Assembly (NCBI RefSeq): GCF_007829875.1
Contig: NZ_VIWV01000001.1
Location: forward strand, 1,054,001-1,118,000
Direction of reading: 5' to 3'
Source: Streptomyces capillispiralis
Lineage (GTDB): Bacteria; Actinomycetota; Actinomycetes; Streptomycetales; Streptomycetaceae
Length of the DNA stretch: 64,000 bases
Shown: positions 22,014 to 32,101 of the stretch, piece after piece
How the letters are laid out: each line of letters starts with the position of its first letter
How positions within the stretch are numbered: the first letter of the stretch is position 1
Made by a program: the position numbers and the translations under genes
Notes under the pieces: generated by a model
Seen by the model: only the letters and a program-made list of their open reading frames with translations
Databases searched by the model: none
Told to the model about the DNA's origin: nothing

Positions 22014-22017
<4 letters not shown>
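20983..22017 (-). CDS. SAM-dependent methyltransferase, class I
   Basis: A 344-residue protein. The first 75 residues or so are a low-complexity Pro/Gly/Thr-rich stretch; the Rossmann methyltransferase core starts near residue 110 with motif I VHDIGCGTGSMGRWL and acidic motif II LHDRDPYLL. A conserved DVLTREEVGALVAAC region follows. The substrate is unknown, though the position between a glycosyltransferase and a flippase-like gene, with ATGA overlaps on both sides, points to a modification step of the cluster product. The ATG at 22017 overlaps the glycosyltransferase stop. A shorter start after the low-complexity stretch cannot be excluded. Confidence 0.85.
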
Positions 22018-23692
<1,675 letters not shown>

Positions 23693-23719
23693 TCAGTGCC
23701 CGCTCCGTCTTTTCTGAGG

Positions 23720-24715
23720 TCAGGCGCGCTTGTCCGGGTCGGCGTCGCCGTAGCGCACGCGGTGGCACAGCGCGGGGATCTCGCCGGAGGCGAGCCGGGG
23801 CATGACGTCGGGCAGTTCGTCGAAGGCGGACTCGCCGGTGACGAGGGCGTCGAGTGCGGGGTCGGCGAGCAGGTCCAGGGCGAGGGCGAGCCGGTCGGCG
23901 TAGCCGCGGTGCGCGCGGGCCGGTGAGACCGTGCCGACCTGGCTGCCGCGGATGGCCAGCCGCCGGGAGTGGAAGGCCTCGCCCAGCGGGAGGCTCACCT
24001 TCCGGTCGCCGTACCAGCTCAGTTCGACGACGGTGCCCTCGGCGCGGAGCAGTTCCAGTGCCCGGCCCAGCCCCTCTTCGGTGGCGCTGGCGTGCACGAC
24101 CAGGTCGCACTCGCCGAGCGCGTCCCCGGGCAGCGCGAACCCGACTCCGAGGGCCTCGGCGGTCTTCGCCCGCGCGGGGTCGGCGTCGACGAGCTGGACG
24201 CGGACGCCCGGGAAGCGGGCCAGCAGCGCGGCGACCGAGCAGCCGACCATGCCGCCGCCGACCACGGCGATGCGGTCGCCGACCAGTGGTGCCGCGTCCC
24301 ACAGGGCGTTGACGGCGGTCTCGACGGTGCCGGCGAGCACGGCCCGCCCCGCGGGCACCCCGTCGGGCACGGGGGTGACGGCGCTCGCGGGGACGACGTA
24401 GCGCGTCTGGTGCGGGTAGAGGCAGAAGACCGTACGGCCGGTGAGCTCCTCGGGTCCCTCCTCCACCACGCCCACGCTCAGATAGCCGTACTTCACCGGT
24501 CCGGGGAAGTCGCCTTCCTGGAACGGGGCCCGCATCGCCGTGTGCTGGCTCTCGGGCACGCCGCCGCGGAAGACGAGCGTCTCGGTGCCGCGGCTGACCC
24601 CGGAGTAGAGCGCGCGCACCAGCACCTCGTCGGGGCCGGGTTCGGGCAGGGCGACCTCGCGGATTCCGCTTCGGCCGGGCGAGTCGAGCCAGAACGCGCG
24701 GGCGGTGCGGTTCAT
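23720..24715 (-). CDS. Medium-chain dehydrogenase, BchC-like
   Basis: A 331-residue MDR-family oxidoreductase with the NAD(P)-binding motif [11 protein letters not shown]. In place of the catalytic-zinc Cys region of alcohol dehydrogenases it has [12 protein letters not shown], as in the BchC subgroup, so it is probably not a classical zinc alcohol dehydrogenase. The ATG at 24715 has a strong AGGAGG 7 nt upstream, while the longer open frame lacks similarity. It is the first gene of the 24.7 to 19.7 kb operon, divergent from the CDP-alcohol phosphatidyltransferase; 114 nt separate it from the PTPS-like gene. Confidence 0.85.
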   Translation of the reverse strand: MNRTARAFWLDSPGRSGIREVALPEPGPDEVLVRALYSGVSRGTETLVFRGGVPESQHTAMRAPFQEGDFPGPVKYGYLSVGVVEEGPEELTGRTVFCLYPHQTRYVVPASAVTPVPDGVPAGRAVLAGTVETAVNALWDAAPLVGDRIAVVGGGMVGCSVAALLARFPGVRVQLVDADPARAKTAEALGVGFALPGDALGECDLVVHASATEEGLGRALELLRAEGTVVELSWYGDRKVSLPLGEAFHSRRLAIRGSQVGTVSPARAHRGYADRLALALDLLADPALDALVTGESAFDELPDVMPRLASGEIPALCHRVRYGDADPDKRA

Positions 24716-24823
24716 CGGAATCCTCCTGAACGATCGGGAAGCTGCACGCGTACCGAGAGGTGCACAGGCCGCGCACAAGGTAGCGGCGTTGATCGACTCT
24801 GTCACACGGCCGGAGGGTGTTCG

Positions 24824-25585
24824 GTGGCCCTGAACAACACGTACGACGCGAGGCTCGTCCAGCAGGAGACCGCTGTGGGCGCGGGGGTACAGGTCCTGTT
24901 GCTCGCGCTGCTCGGTACGGCGATCGGCATGGGCCCGGCGGGCTGGCTGACCGGTCTCGCGTTCGCTGCCGCCACCTGGGCGGTGCTCTCCCGGGCCCTG
25001 CGCCGGTCCCGGCCGCGTTCCTTCGGCGCGGCCAACCGGGTCACCCTCGGCCGGGCCATCCTCGTCGGCGGGGTGACCGCGCTGGTCGCCGACTCGTTCC
25101 AGGACTCACCGCCGGTCACGCTGTTCGTCGGTCTGACCGCCGTCGCGCTGATCCTCGACGGGGTGGACGGCAAGGTGGCGCGCCGGACCGGTACGTCGAG
25201 CCCGCTGGGTGCCCGCTTCGACATGGAGGTGGACGCGTTCCTGATCCTGGTGCTGAGTGTGTACGTGTCGATGGCCATGGGGCCCTGGGTGCTGCTCATC
25301 GGCGCGATGCGGTACGTGTTCGTGGCGGCGGCCCGGGTGTGGCCCTGGCTGACGGCCCCGCTCCCGCCGAGCACGGCCCGCAAGACGGTGGCCGCGCTCC
25401 AGGGCGTGCTGCTGCTGGTGGCGGGCGCGGACCTGCTGCCGTACGCGGTCAACGTCGGGGTGGTGGCGTTGGCGCTGGGCCTGCTGGTGTGGTCGTTCGG
25501 CCGCGATGTGCTCTGGCTGTGGCGGACGTCGCGGGTGGCGGTGGTTCCGGCCGGGCGTGAGGTGCGGGAGCTGATCGCCGGGTGA
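24824..25585 (+). CDS. CDP-alcohol phosphatidyltransferase family membrane protein
   Basis: A 253-residue membrane enzyme with about six transmembrane segments. It has the complete CDP-alcohol motif D-G-x2-A-R-x8-G-x3-D-x3-D, starting at DGKVARRTG. The family joins an alcohol (glycerophosphate, inositol phosphate, another polyol) to CDP-activated lipid. GTG 24824 has GGAGGG 6 nt upstream; the frame is open far upstream only because it is antisense to the dehydrogenase. It is divergent from the pterin-like cluster operon by 108 nt, and its genes travel together in other streptomycetes (recalled). The alcohol substrate is unknown. Confidence 0.88.
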   Translation: MALNNTYDARLVQQETAVGAGVQVLLLALLGTAIGMGPAGWLTGLAFAAATWAVLSRALRRSRPRSFGAANRVTLGRAILVGGVTALVADSFQDSPPVTLFVGLTAVALILDGVDGKVARRTGTSSPLGARFDMEVDAFLILVLSVYVSMAMGPWVLLIGAMRYVFVAAARVWPWLTAPLPPSTARKTVAALQGVLLLVAGADLLPYAVNVGVVALALGLLVWSFGRDVLWLWRTSRVAVVPAGREVRELIAG

Positions 25586-25620
25586 CGGGAGGGGGGCGAG
25601 GCGGTCACGCCCGTCCCGGC
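25577..25620. terminator. Possible terminator between convergent genes
   Basis: GCCGGG-TG-ACGGG pairs with CCCGTCCCGGC (11 bp with a 2-nt bulge) across a 20-nt loop. It spans the end of the phosphatidyltransferase gene and the end of the MFS gene. The long loop and bulge make it only a candidate. Confidence 0.35.
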
Positions 25621-26837
25621 AGCACCGCCGCCGCCGTCGCCGTCACGGCGGCCAGGACCAGCCAGGGCACCGCCGGCGGCAGTCCCGCGTCCAGCAGGGT
25701 GCCGGTCGCCGAGCTGCCGAGCAGCACGATCAGCCCGGACACCGAGGACAACGCCCCTGTGTAGAGGCCGAGCCGGCCCTCTTCGGCCAGGTCGGGCACC
25801 CAGGCGCGGGCCACGGGCGCCACGAGCATCTGCCCGACGGTGAGCAGGACGACGAACCCGGCCGCGGGCAGCAGCCCGGCCGCCCCCGTCCATCCGGCGG
25901 GCAGGGTCACCGCCACGGCCACGAAACCGGCCGCGACGGTCAGCAGTCCGGCCGCCATGGAGCGGCGCGCGGCCAGCCGCTTCCCCGCCCAGCGGGTGAC
26001 CGGCAGCTGGGCCGTCACCACCAGCAGCGAGGACAGCGCGAACAGCCAGGCCAGCGCCGCCTGGGAGCCGGTGACGCGCTCCACCTCCTCGGGGAGGGCG
26101 AGATACAGTTGGTTGTAGGCGAGCAGGTAGGCGCCGTAGGCGCAGCACAGGGCCAGGAAGGGCCGGTTGCGCAGGACGAGCCGCAGCCCGCCCCCGACCG
26201 GGGTCCGGCCCCGCCCCGGCAGGTGCTGCGGCAGCAGGCGGGCATGGCCGGCGAGTACGAGCACGAAGATCCCGGCCCCGCTCAGACACGCGGTGCGGAA
26301 GTCCACCGCCAGCAGCAGCGCCCCCAGCAACGGCCCGACGAACGCCCCCGCCTGACCGGCCACGGTGAACAACGCCAGCACGCGCGTACGGGATCCCCCG
26401 CCGTCCTGCTCCCACACCACCGCCTGCCGGACGACCTCCGACTCGACGGCCGGTGAGAACAGCGCTGCGGCGAACCCGATCAGCAGCACCGCGCCGACCA
26501 CCTCCCAGGTCCGCCCGGCGTACCCCAGCCACACGAACCCGGCGATCCGCAGCGCGCACCCGGCGAGCACCACCGGCCGGATGCCGTACCGGTCGGCCAG
26601 CGCACCGCCCACCACGAACAGCCCCTGCTGGCTGAACGTCCTGAGGCCCAGGACCAGCCCGACCAGCCACCCCGCCATCCCCAGGGACCGGCCCAGATGC
26701 GCGGAGAGAAAGGGCAGTACGGCGAAGAAGCCGACGTTGAAGGCGAGTTGGGTGACGATGAGCAGCCGCAGCAGGGGAGGCAGCCGCGGCGGGCGGCCGG
26801 TCGCCCCGCCCCGCGGTCCGGTGGACAGCGCGGTCAC
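25605..26837 (-). CDS. MFS transporter, last gene of a putative metal-responsive operon
   Basis: A 410-residue major facilitator protein with about 12 transmembrane segments and the loop motif GGALADRYGIRPVVL between segments 2 and 3. The family type is drug/metabolite efflux-like. The GTG at 26837 overlaps the permease stop (GTGA), so it is co-translated with an ABC import system. In opine-metallophore loci an MFS exporter accompanies a family-5 SBP importer, which is a possible parallel here; no metallophore synthesis gene is seen. Confidence 0.85.
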   Translation of the reverse strand: MTALSTGPRGGATGRPPRLPPLLRLLIVTQLAFNVGFFAVLPFLSAHLGRSLGMAGWLVGLVLGLRTFSQQGLFVVGGALADRYGIRPVVLAGCALRIAGFVWLGYAGRTWEVVGAVLLIGFAAALFSPAVESEVVRQAVVWEQDGGGSRTRVLALFTVAGQAGAFVGPLLGALLLAVDFRTACLSGAGIFVLVLAGHARLLPQHLPGRGRTPVGGGLRLVLRNRPFLALCCAYGAYLLAYNQLYLALPEEVERVTGSQAALAWLFALSSLLVVTAQLPVTRWAGKRLAARRSMAAGLLTVAAGFVAVAVTLPAGWTGAAGLLPAAGFVVLLTVGQMLVAPVARAWVPDLAEEGRLGLYTGALSSVSGLIVLLGSSATGTLLDAGLPPAVPWLVLAAVTATAAAVLPGRA

Positions 26838-28630
26838 CGCACCCCCACCGGTTCCTTCGCGAGTGACGGCGGGTGGGCCGAGGGCACCTCGGGCGTACGG
26901 TCACCCCGTCGCCGGCCCGGCCGCCGCTGTCCGCCCGCCGCGGTCACCGCCAGCGCCCCGAGCAGGGCGAGGACCGCGGCCGGGGCGAGGACGGCCCAGG
27001 GCGCGCGTTCGGCGTAGGGCTGGTTCTCGGCGAGCAGCGCGCCCCATTCCGGCGACGGGGGCTGCGCGCCGAGCCCGAGGAAGCCGAGCGAGGCGAGGGC
27101 GAGCGCGACACCGGGCAGCCGTAGCAGGGCGTGCCGGGTGACCGGCGGCAGTACGGCGGGCAGCAGTTCGTGGCGCAGCAGGTACCAGCGGCTCGCGCCC
27201 AGGCCCCGGGTGGCCGCGAGATGCAGGGTGGCGCGTTCCTGCGCCAGCAGTGCGGAGGTGTGCGCGGCGAGCGGCGCCCAGGCCACGGCGGTCACGGCGA
27301 GCGCGGGCGTGGTCGCCCCGCTGCCCGCGACGGCGGTGACGAGCAGCGCGCCGAGTGCCGCCGGCACCGCGTTCACCGTGTCGACGAGCGGGCCGGACAG
27401 CCGGGGCAGCAGTCCGAGCAGAACCCCGGCGCACAGGGCCGCGGCGCTGATCGCGAGGGCGAGCAGCAGCGTGTCGAGGGCGCCGTGCCCGACCCGGGCG
27501 AGCAGGTCCCGGCCGAGGGCGTCCGTGCCGAACGGGTGGGTGAGCGAGGGGCCTTGGAGTCGCTCCCCGGTGTTCAGCGCGAGCGGGTCGCGGGGCAGTC
27601 CCAGCGCGACGACGGCGGCCAGCAGGGTGCCGTGGACGACGGGGCGCACACGGCGGGCGGGCGGGGCCGGCCGGTGCAGGGTCGACAGGGCGCCGTCCCG
27701 CAGGGCGGGCCCGGCGAGCAGCCGGGCGGCGAGCCGGCACGCTCCGGTGGCCGCGGCGCCGAGCAGGATCAGGGCGAGGGTGCCCGCCTGGAGGACGGGC
27801 AGGTCCTGCGCGAGGGCGGCCCGCAGGGTGGTGCGGCCGAGGCCGGGGATGTCGAAGATCTGCTCGACGGCGACGGCCCCGCCGGTCAGCCCGACGGTGA
27901 ACAGCCCGATGTTGGGCAGCAGGGCGGGCAGGCACCGGCGCACCGCCTGCCGGGCGATCCGCCGGCCCGGTATCCCCCGGGCGGCGGCCGCCAGCGCCCA
28001 CGGCTCGTCGAAGGCGCCGGGCAGCAGATCGTCGAGCAGCCGCCCCAGCACGGCCCCGGCGGGCAGTCCGAGGGCGAGCGCGGGCAGCACCGTCCACTGC
28101 GGCCCGTACCAGCCGAGGGCGGGCAGCCATCCCCACTGCACGCCCACGACGGTGGCGAGGACGGACGCGACGAGGAACTCGGGCAGCGCGGCGAGCACCG
28201 CCGAGCCCGTGCCGGCGGCGCGCCGGCCGTCGAGCCGCCGCAGCGCCCCGAGGTGGAGGGTGCGGGCGCAGACGAGCCCGGCGACGACGGCGGCGACGAG
28301 GAGCGCGACCGTCATCAGCAGCAGGGAGGCGCCCAGCGCCCGGAGCACACCGGGCATGACCTCCCCGCCGGAGATCCAGGACCGCCCCGCGTCCCCGTGC
28401 GCGAGTCCGCTCGCCCACTGCCCGAGCAGGGACAGCGGACCGGCATCCAGTCCCAGTTGGGCGCGGATGTCCGCCAGCACCTCGGGGGTCGGCTCCCGCT
28501 CGGCCGACCGTGCCTTGAGTACGGTCAGGGCGGGGTCGGTGTGCGTGAGCCAGGGCAGCAGGCCGATGCCGCAGACGAGGCCGACCGCGAGCGCGGTGCG
28601 CCACAGGAGTGCGGCCAGGTGCTGTCGCAC
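26834..28630 (-). CDS. Fused two-domain ABC transporter permease (DppB-DppC type)
   Basis: A 598-residue membrane protein that joins two permease domains normally encoded separately. Domain 1 (about residues 1-330) has the cytoplasmic coupling loop AAARGIPGRRIARQAVRRCL. Domain 2 (about 350-590) starts with the DppC-like HPFGTDALGRDLLARV and has the loop ATRGLGASRWYLLRHELLP. The family imports peptides, nickel or metal chelates. GTG 28630 lies 2 nt after the SBP stop. No ATPase subunit is encoded nearby, so the complex must borrow one from elsewhere or be incomplete. Confidence 0.87.
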   Translation of the reverse strand: MRQHLAALLWRTALAVGLVCGIGLLPWLTHTDPALTVLKARSAEREPTPEVLADIRAQLGLDAGPLSLLGQWASGLAHGDAGRSWISGGEVMPGVLRALGASLLLMTVALLVAAVVAGLVCARTLHLGALRRLDGRRAAGTGSAVLAALPEFLVASVLATVVGVQWGWLPALGWYGPQWTVLPALALGLPAGAVLGRLLDDLLPGAFDEPWALAAAARGIPGRRIARQAVRRCLPALLPNIGLFTVGLTGGAVAVEQIFDIPGLGRTTLRAALAQDLPVLQAGTLALILLGAAATGACRLAARLLAGPALRDGALSTLHRPAPPARRVRPVVHGTLLAAVVALGLPRDPLALNTGERLQGPSLTHPFGTDALGRDLLARVGHGALDTLLLALAISAAALCAGVLLGLLPRLSGPLVDTVNAVPAALGALLVTAVAGSGATTPALAVTAVAWAPLAAHTSALLAQERATLHLAATRGLGASRWYLLRHELLPAVLPPVTRHALLRLPGVALALASLGFLGLGAQPPSPEWGALLAENQPYAERAPWAVLAPAAVLALLGALAVTAAGGQRRPGRRRGDRTPEVPSAHPPSLAKEPVGVR

Positions 28631-28632
28631 GG

Positions 28633-30141
28633 TCAGCGCCGCGTACCCGTGCCGACGAGGGCGCGCTCGTAGGGATCGAGCACGACTCCGCGTACCGAGG
28701 TGCCGACGCCGGTGACGATGCGCTGGTGCACCAGCGGCACCACGGCGTCGGTGCCGAGTATCTCGGCCTCGGCGGCCATGGCGGCGTCCTGCCGCTCGCC
28801 GGGATCGGCGGTCCGCTCGGCGGCGGTGACCGCCCGGTCGACGTCCTTGTCGCACAACTGGGCGATGTTGTACCCGCCGTCGCAGGTGTGGTCACTGGCG
28901 AGCACCGCGACGGGGTCGCCGGTGTCGAGGAGGGTGTTGCGGGCGAGGACGAACGCGTCGAACTCTCCCTCCAGCGCGTCGCTCTCCAGCCGCGCGTACT
29001 CCCGCACCTCGAGGTCGACCCGGAACCCGGCCTTCTCCAGCTGCTGCTTCAGCACCTGGGCGACCTCCGGCAGTTCGGGCCGGTTGTCGTACGTGGCGAG
29101 GGTGACCCGGGTGCCCCGCGCGCGGCCGGCCGCAGCCCGCCCGTCGGGCTCGGTCCGCTTGCCGTCGGCCCAGGTGACGGCGGGCCCGTAGATGCCGACG
29201 CCCGGGTCGGCGTACCCCTCGTACACCCCTTCGGCGAGCGCGGAGGTGTCGACGGCGGCTCGGGCGGCGGCACGCAGTTTCGGGTCCTCGAAGGGGCCGG
29301 AGGAGGCGTTGAGCAGCAGGCTGGTGGTGCGGGTGGTGGCGGTGTCGTGCCGGGTGTCCCGGTCCAGGGTGGCCGCCTGCGAGACGGGGACGGCCTCGGC
29401 GATGTCGGCCTCGCCGGTGCGCAGCGCGTTGGCGCGGGCGGTGCCGTCGGCGATGAAGCGGGCGTCGATGCCGGAGGACTGGGCGCGCCCGCCCCAGTAC
29501 GCGTCGAACCGGTCGAGGGCGGCGGACGAGGCTCCGTCGACCCCGGTGAGTTCGAAGGGGCCGGTGGCGGTGCCGACCGGGTCGACGCGGCCCTCGCCTC
29601 GGTCGCTGCCGTAGGCCTTGGCGGAGAACACCGCGAGGTGGGGACTGGACAGGCGCAGCGGAAGGATCGGGTCGGGTTCGGCGGTACGGACCCTGACCTC
29701 CCGCTCGCCGTCGGCCTCGGCGGTCAGGGTGACCCCGGAGAGGGCGGCGGGCGCGGGCTTGGCCCGGGTGGCCCGGGTGAGCGCGTTCACCACGGCGGAC
29801 GGGGTGACGTCCGTACCGTCCTGGAACTCGGCGTCCCGCAGCGTGAACACCCAGGTCCTCTCGTCCTCCTGCCGCCAGGACTGGGCGAGCGCGGGGGCCG
29901 CGGCACCGTTGGCGTCCATGACGGTCAGCCCTTCGGCGACGCCGAGACGACTGAGGATCGTGGCGTCGGCGCCGTAGGGGGAGAACCGCTCGGCGGGCGG
30001 GAAGGCGAGCGCGACGCGCAGCCGCGACCCGTCTCCGCCGTCGCCGCCTCCCTTCGCCTCACCTCCCTGTGAGGCGAAGCAGCCGGCCAGCAGCGGAGTG
30101 AGCGCGAGGGCGGCGAACAGCCGCGGACGAAGCAGGCGCAC
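28633..30141 (-). CDS. ABC transporter substrate-binding lipoprotein, family 5
   Basis: A 502-residue extracytoplasmic lipoprotein. The signal sequence ends in the lipobox LLAGC (Cys21). Family-5 features include RVALAFPPAERFSPYG, a central ERTWVFTLRDAEFQDGTDVTPSAVVNAL and a C-terminal lobe with DPVAVLASDHTCDGGYNIAQ. Such proteins bind oligopeptides, nickel or metal chelates. The GTG at 30141 is 3 nt after the acetyltransferase stop. A Zur-like box upstream of the operon suggests a metal-related ligand. Confidence 0.9.
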   Translation of the reverse strand: MRLLRPRLFAALALTPLLAGCFASQGGEAKGGGDGGDGSRLRVALAFPPAERFSPYGADATILSRLGVAEGLTVMDANGAAAPALAQSWRQEDERTWVFTLRDAEFQDGTDVTPSAVVNALTRATRAKPAPAALSGVTLTAEADGEREVRVRTAEPDPILPLRLSSPHLAVFSAKAYGSDRGEGRVDPVGTATGPFELTGVDGASSAALDRFDAYWGGRAQSSGIDARFIADGTARANALRTGEADIAEAVPVSQAATLDRDTRHDTATTRTTSLLLNASSGPFEDPKLRAAARAAVDTSALAEGVYEGYADPGVGIYGPAVTWADGKRTEPDGRAAAGRARGTRVTLATYDNRPELPEVAQVLKQQLEKAGFRVDLEVREYARLESDALEGEFDAFVLARNTLLDTGDPVAVLASDHTCDGGYNIAQLCDKDVDRAVTAAERTADPGERQDAAMAAEAEILGTDAVVPLVHQRIVTGVGTSVRGVVLDPYERALVGTGTRR

Positions 30142-30144
30142 AGG

Positions 30145-30687
30145 TCACCGTCCCATCGGAATCTCGAAGTGGAGGACGGCACTGCCGCCGTCCGTGTCCT
30201 CACGTTCGTCGTGCACGACCTTGCCGAGCGACCGCCAGAAGGCCTCGGCCCCCGGCACGGACGGGTCGGTGTGCAGGTACACGGCCCGGTAACCGCCGTC
30301 CGCCGCCGCGAAGTCGAGCAGTTCGCCGACCATCCGCCGGGCCAGGCCCCGCCGACGGTGATCGGGCCGTACGTACACCCGCCGCAACTGCGCGGTCGCG
30401 CCGGAGGGGTAGCGTTCGGCGAGCGGGCGCGGGTTGGGCGGATGGGCCGGTCCCCGGGAGTCGAGGGCCGCGGTCGCGACGACCTCCCCGTCGTCCGGTG
30501 CGAGCGCGACGAGCAGGGTGTGACGGGGCGGGGTGAGATAGGCGGCGCCCGGATCGATGATGTCGCCGTGCCAGTGAGGCACGTATCCGGTACCGAACTC
30601 GCGGTAGACGGTGTCGAGCATCACGGCTCGCGCACGGTCGAGGTCTGCCGGGCCCGCAGCCCTGATGCTGTAGTCACGCACTTGCAC
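30145..30687 (-). CDS. GNAT family N-acetyltransferase, first gene of the transporter operon
   Basis: A 180-residue acetyltransferase with the acetyl-CoA motif VRPDHRRRGLARRMVGELL and the C-terminal YLHTDPSVPGAEAFWRSLG. The start is uncertain: GTG 30687 or GTG 30681 both fit. A GGAGG lies 15 nt before 30687 but is better placed for a 25-codon ORF starting with ATG 30698 in another frame and ending at 30621. The frame is open upstream through a predicted promoter and 9-bp repeats, which I do not regard as coding. The acceptor is unknown. Confidence 0.82.
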   Translation of the reverse strand: MQVRDYSIRAAGPADLDRARAVMLDTVYREFGTGYVPHWHGDIIDPGAAYLTPPRHTLLVALAPDDGEVVATAALDSRGPAHPPNPRPLAERYPSGATAQLRRVYVRPDHRRRGLARRMVGELLDFAAADGGYRAVYLHTDPSVPGAEAFWRSLGKVVHDEREDTDGGSAVLHFEIPMGR

Positions 30688-30698
30688 ACCATATGCAT
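30621..30698 (-). CDS. Possible 25-residue leader ORF overlapping the acetyltransferase start
   Basis: ATG 30698 follows GGAGG by 4 nt and opens a 25-codon frame (beginning MHMVCKCV) that overlaps the start of the GNAT gene in another frame. It includes two cysteines and could be a leader peptide or chance. There is no support beyond the ribosome-binding site. Confidence 0.2.
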   Translation of the reverse strand: MHMVCKCVTTASGLRARQTSTVREP

Positions 30699-30778
30699 TA
30701 AGCCTCCAGAGTCGATCACCGGGGTGAGGGCGCGGGACACGACGCGGGCGATGTGACACACCCCCGAACGCGACCCCA

Positions 30779-30806
30779 AAACTACCCACATGACATTCGT
30801 TTTCAA
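30779..30806 (-). promoter_or_regulatory. Predicted promoter of the GNAT-SBP-permease-MFS operon
   Basis: Read on the minus strand, TTGAAA (-35) is followed after 16 nt by TAGTTT (-10). Transcription would start about 90 nt before the acetyltransferase start. Confidence 0.45.
30791..30805. promoter_or_regulatory. Zur-box-like palindrome
   Basis: TGACATTCGTTTTCA matches 12 of 15 positions of the 7-1-7 streptomycete Zur box TGAAAATCATTTTCA (consensus recalled). It overlaps the predicted -35 element of the transporter operon, as expected for a zinc-dependent repressor site. Confidence 0.5.
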
Positions 30807-30885
30807 AAACGCGGAGTGCCGGGGAGGGCGCCGAACGCCGGCACGGGCGGCGGCACGGGCGGCAGCACACAAGACGATTTCGTCC

Positions 30886-30948
30886 GCCCTGGACACCCTG
30901 TGCGCCCCGTGCGCCCTGGTCGCCCCGTGCACCTTGTGCGCCCTGAGC
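30886..30948. repeat. Degenerate 9-bp tandem repeat, 7 units
   Basis: Seven consecutive 9-bp units of the form RCCCYGKKC (for example GCCCTGGTC, GCCCCGTGC). On the minus strand they would read as collagen-like Gly-X-Gln triplets. The 605-bp stretch 30688-31292 contains this repeat, the 8-bp repeat and the Zur-like promoter, and no gene I can support. Confidence 0.6.
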
Positions 30949-31027
30949 GCCCGCCACTTGGCGCACCCCGGCACCCCCGTGCTCGCCATGGACGGCGACA
31001 TCGAGCGGCACCTGGCCCAGGCACTGA

Positions 31028-31067
31028 CCCCTGCTCCCCTGCTCCCCTGATCCCCTGATCCCCTGCG
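31028..31067. repeat. 8-bp tandem repeat, 5 units
   Basis: Five head-to-tail copies: CCCCTGCT twice, CCCCTGAT twice, then CCCCTGCG. Copy-number change by slippage is likely. It lies about 220 bp upstream of the Zur-like promoter. Confidence 0.7.
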
Positions 31068-31292
31068 GACGACGCACCGCACACGCGGCACGCCTCCCCG
31101 GCCGGCGGAGTCCCCTGAGGTCATGGGCGAGTTTGCCGAGAACGGCCTGGGCGTCGCCCGCCAGCACTCCGAACCGGGCGCGGTCGGTCGAGCTCTGGCA
31201 CCGGCTGCCCCACACCTGCCGAAGCTCCCCCAGCGGGGCTCGACATCCGTCGGCCCGACCGGCTACCCCCTACCCCCCGAAGTCCCGACCGA

Positions 31293-31835
31293 CTACTCAA
31301 CCCCCGCCGCATCCAGCAGCCGGACCACCTCCTTGCGCCCGTATCCGAGCAGCCGGGCGCGGTGGGCGGCCGTCAGCACCAGGTGCGCGACGATCTCCGC
31401 CGCGTACCCGTCCTTGCTGTCGGCGTCGACCCATTCGTGCGGCTTCTCGACACCCAGGCTGTTCATCACCACCCCGTGTTCGCGGCGGATCTCCGCGACC
31501 GTACCGGCGACCGCGTCCAGGAGGGTCCTGCCCGGCCGCTCGCACGTCAGGGCGAACCGCCCCCAGTCGACCGGTACGCACCCCTCCGGCGGACGGGCCC
31601 GCAGCCCCGCGTACCGCTCGTCCGCGAACCCGGCCGTCCGGAACTCGTCGTGCACCAGGGAGAAGCGGTGGAAGCCGGGCGGCACGGGAGGGGGCGGTGG
31701 CGTGTACTCCCACCCGGCGTCCTCGAACAACTGCCGCTTCACTTCCTCCTCTTCGGCGTGTGTCACGGTGAAGCCGGTGGCCTCGTTGCGCCCCGTCGTC
31801 GTGCCGTCGGGGTTGCGGTGGAAGAACAGGCTCAT
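31293..31835 (-). CDS. Hypothetical protein
   Basis: A 180-residue soluble protein with no domain I recognise. It starts MSLFFHRNPDGTTTGRNEATGF, has a Pro-rich hinge (PPPPPVPPG, about residue 48), and ends in a helical segment ending KEVVRLLDAAGVE. ATG 31835 was chosen because family-like sequence begins there and the upstream part is Arg/Gly-rich. No signal peptide or membrane segment. It stands alone between the repeat region and the membrane sensor-like gene. Confidence 0.7.
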   Translation of the reverse strand: MSLFFHRNPDGTTTGRNEATGFTVTHAEEEEVKRQLFEDAGWEYTPPPPPVPPGFHRFSLVHDEFRTAGFADERYAGLRARPPEGCVPVDWGRFALTCERPGRTLLDAVAGTVAEIRREHGVVMNSLGVEKPHEWVDADSKDGYAAEIVAHLVLTAAHRARLLGYGRKEVVRLLDAAGVE

Positions 31836-32047
31836 GTGGACTCCCGTTGCAGTGACGAGCCGGGACCGAGCGGCCCCGCCACTGGATCGAACGGGCGGCC
31901 GTACCGGCGCGTGCCCGCTCCACGGGACATCACTCGATCGTGTGATCGAACCCCGGGAAGCCGCCGGACCTCGCCCGCCGGACGGCCCCGCCCCTCGCCT
32001 CCGTCGCCCACCGCCCTTTCGGACAGGAGCAGTTTTCACAGGCGCGC

Positions 32048-32079
32048 GTTACGCTCGTAGAGCGCTTGTGACACATGTG
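32048..32079 (+). promoter_or_regulatory. Promoter-like -10 and perfect 12-bp palindrome before the PBP1-like gene
   Basis: A possible -10 hexamer TACGCT (32048-32053) is followed by the perfect palindrome GACACATGTGTC (32068-32079), 22 nt before the start codon chosen for the next gene. The palindrome may be an operator; no convincing -35 is seen. Confidence 0.35.
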
Positions 32080-32101
32080 TCGTGCGACCACGGGGGTGTC
32101 C

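Noticed and set aside
30886..31067. Tandem repeats considered as a CRISPR array
   Set aside because: Units are 8-9 bp without spacers, and there are no cas genes.
30688..31215. In-frame upstream extension of the acetyltransferase with collagen-like Gly-X-Gln repeats
   Set aside because: It would cross the predicted promoter and Zur-like box and consists of 9-bp DNA repeats; no sign of coding selection.
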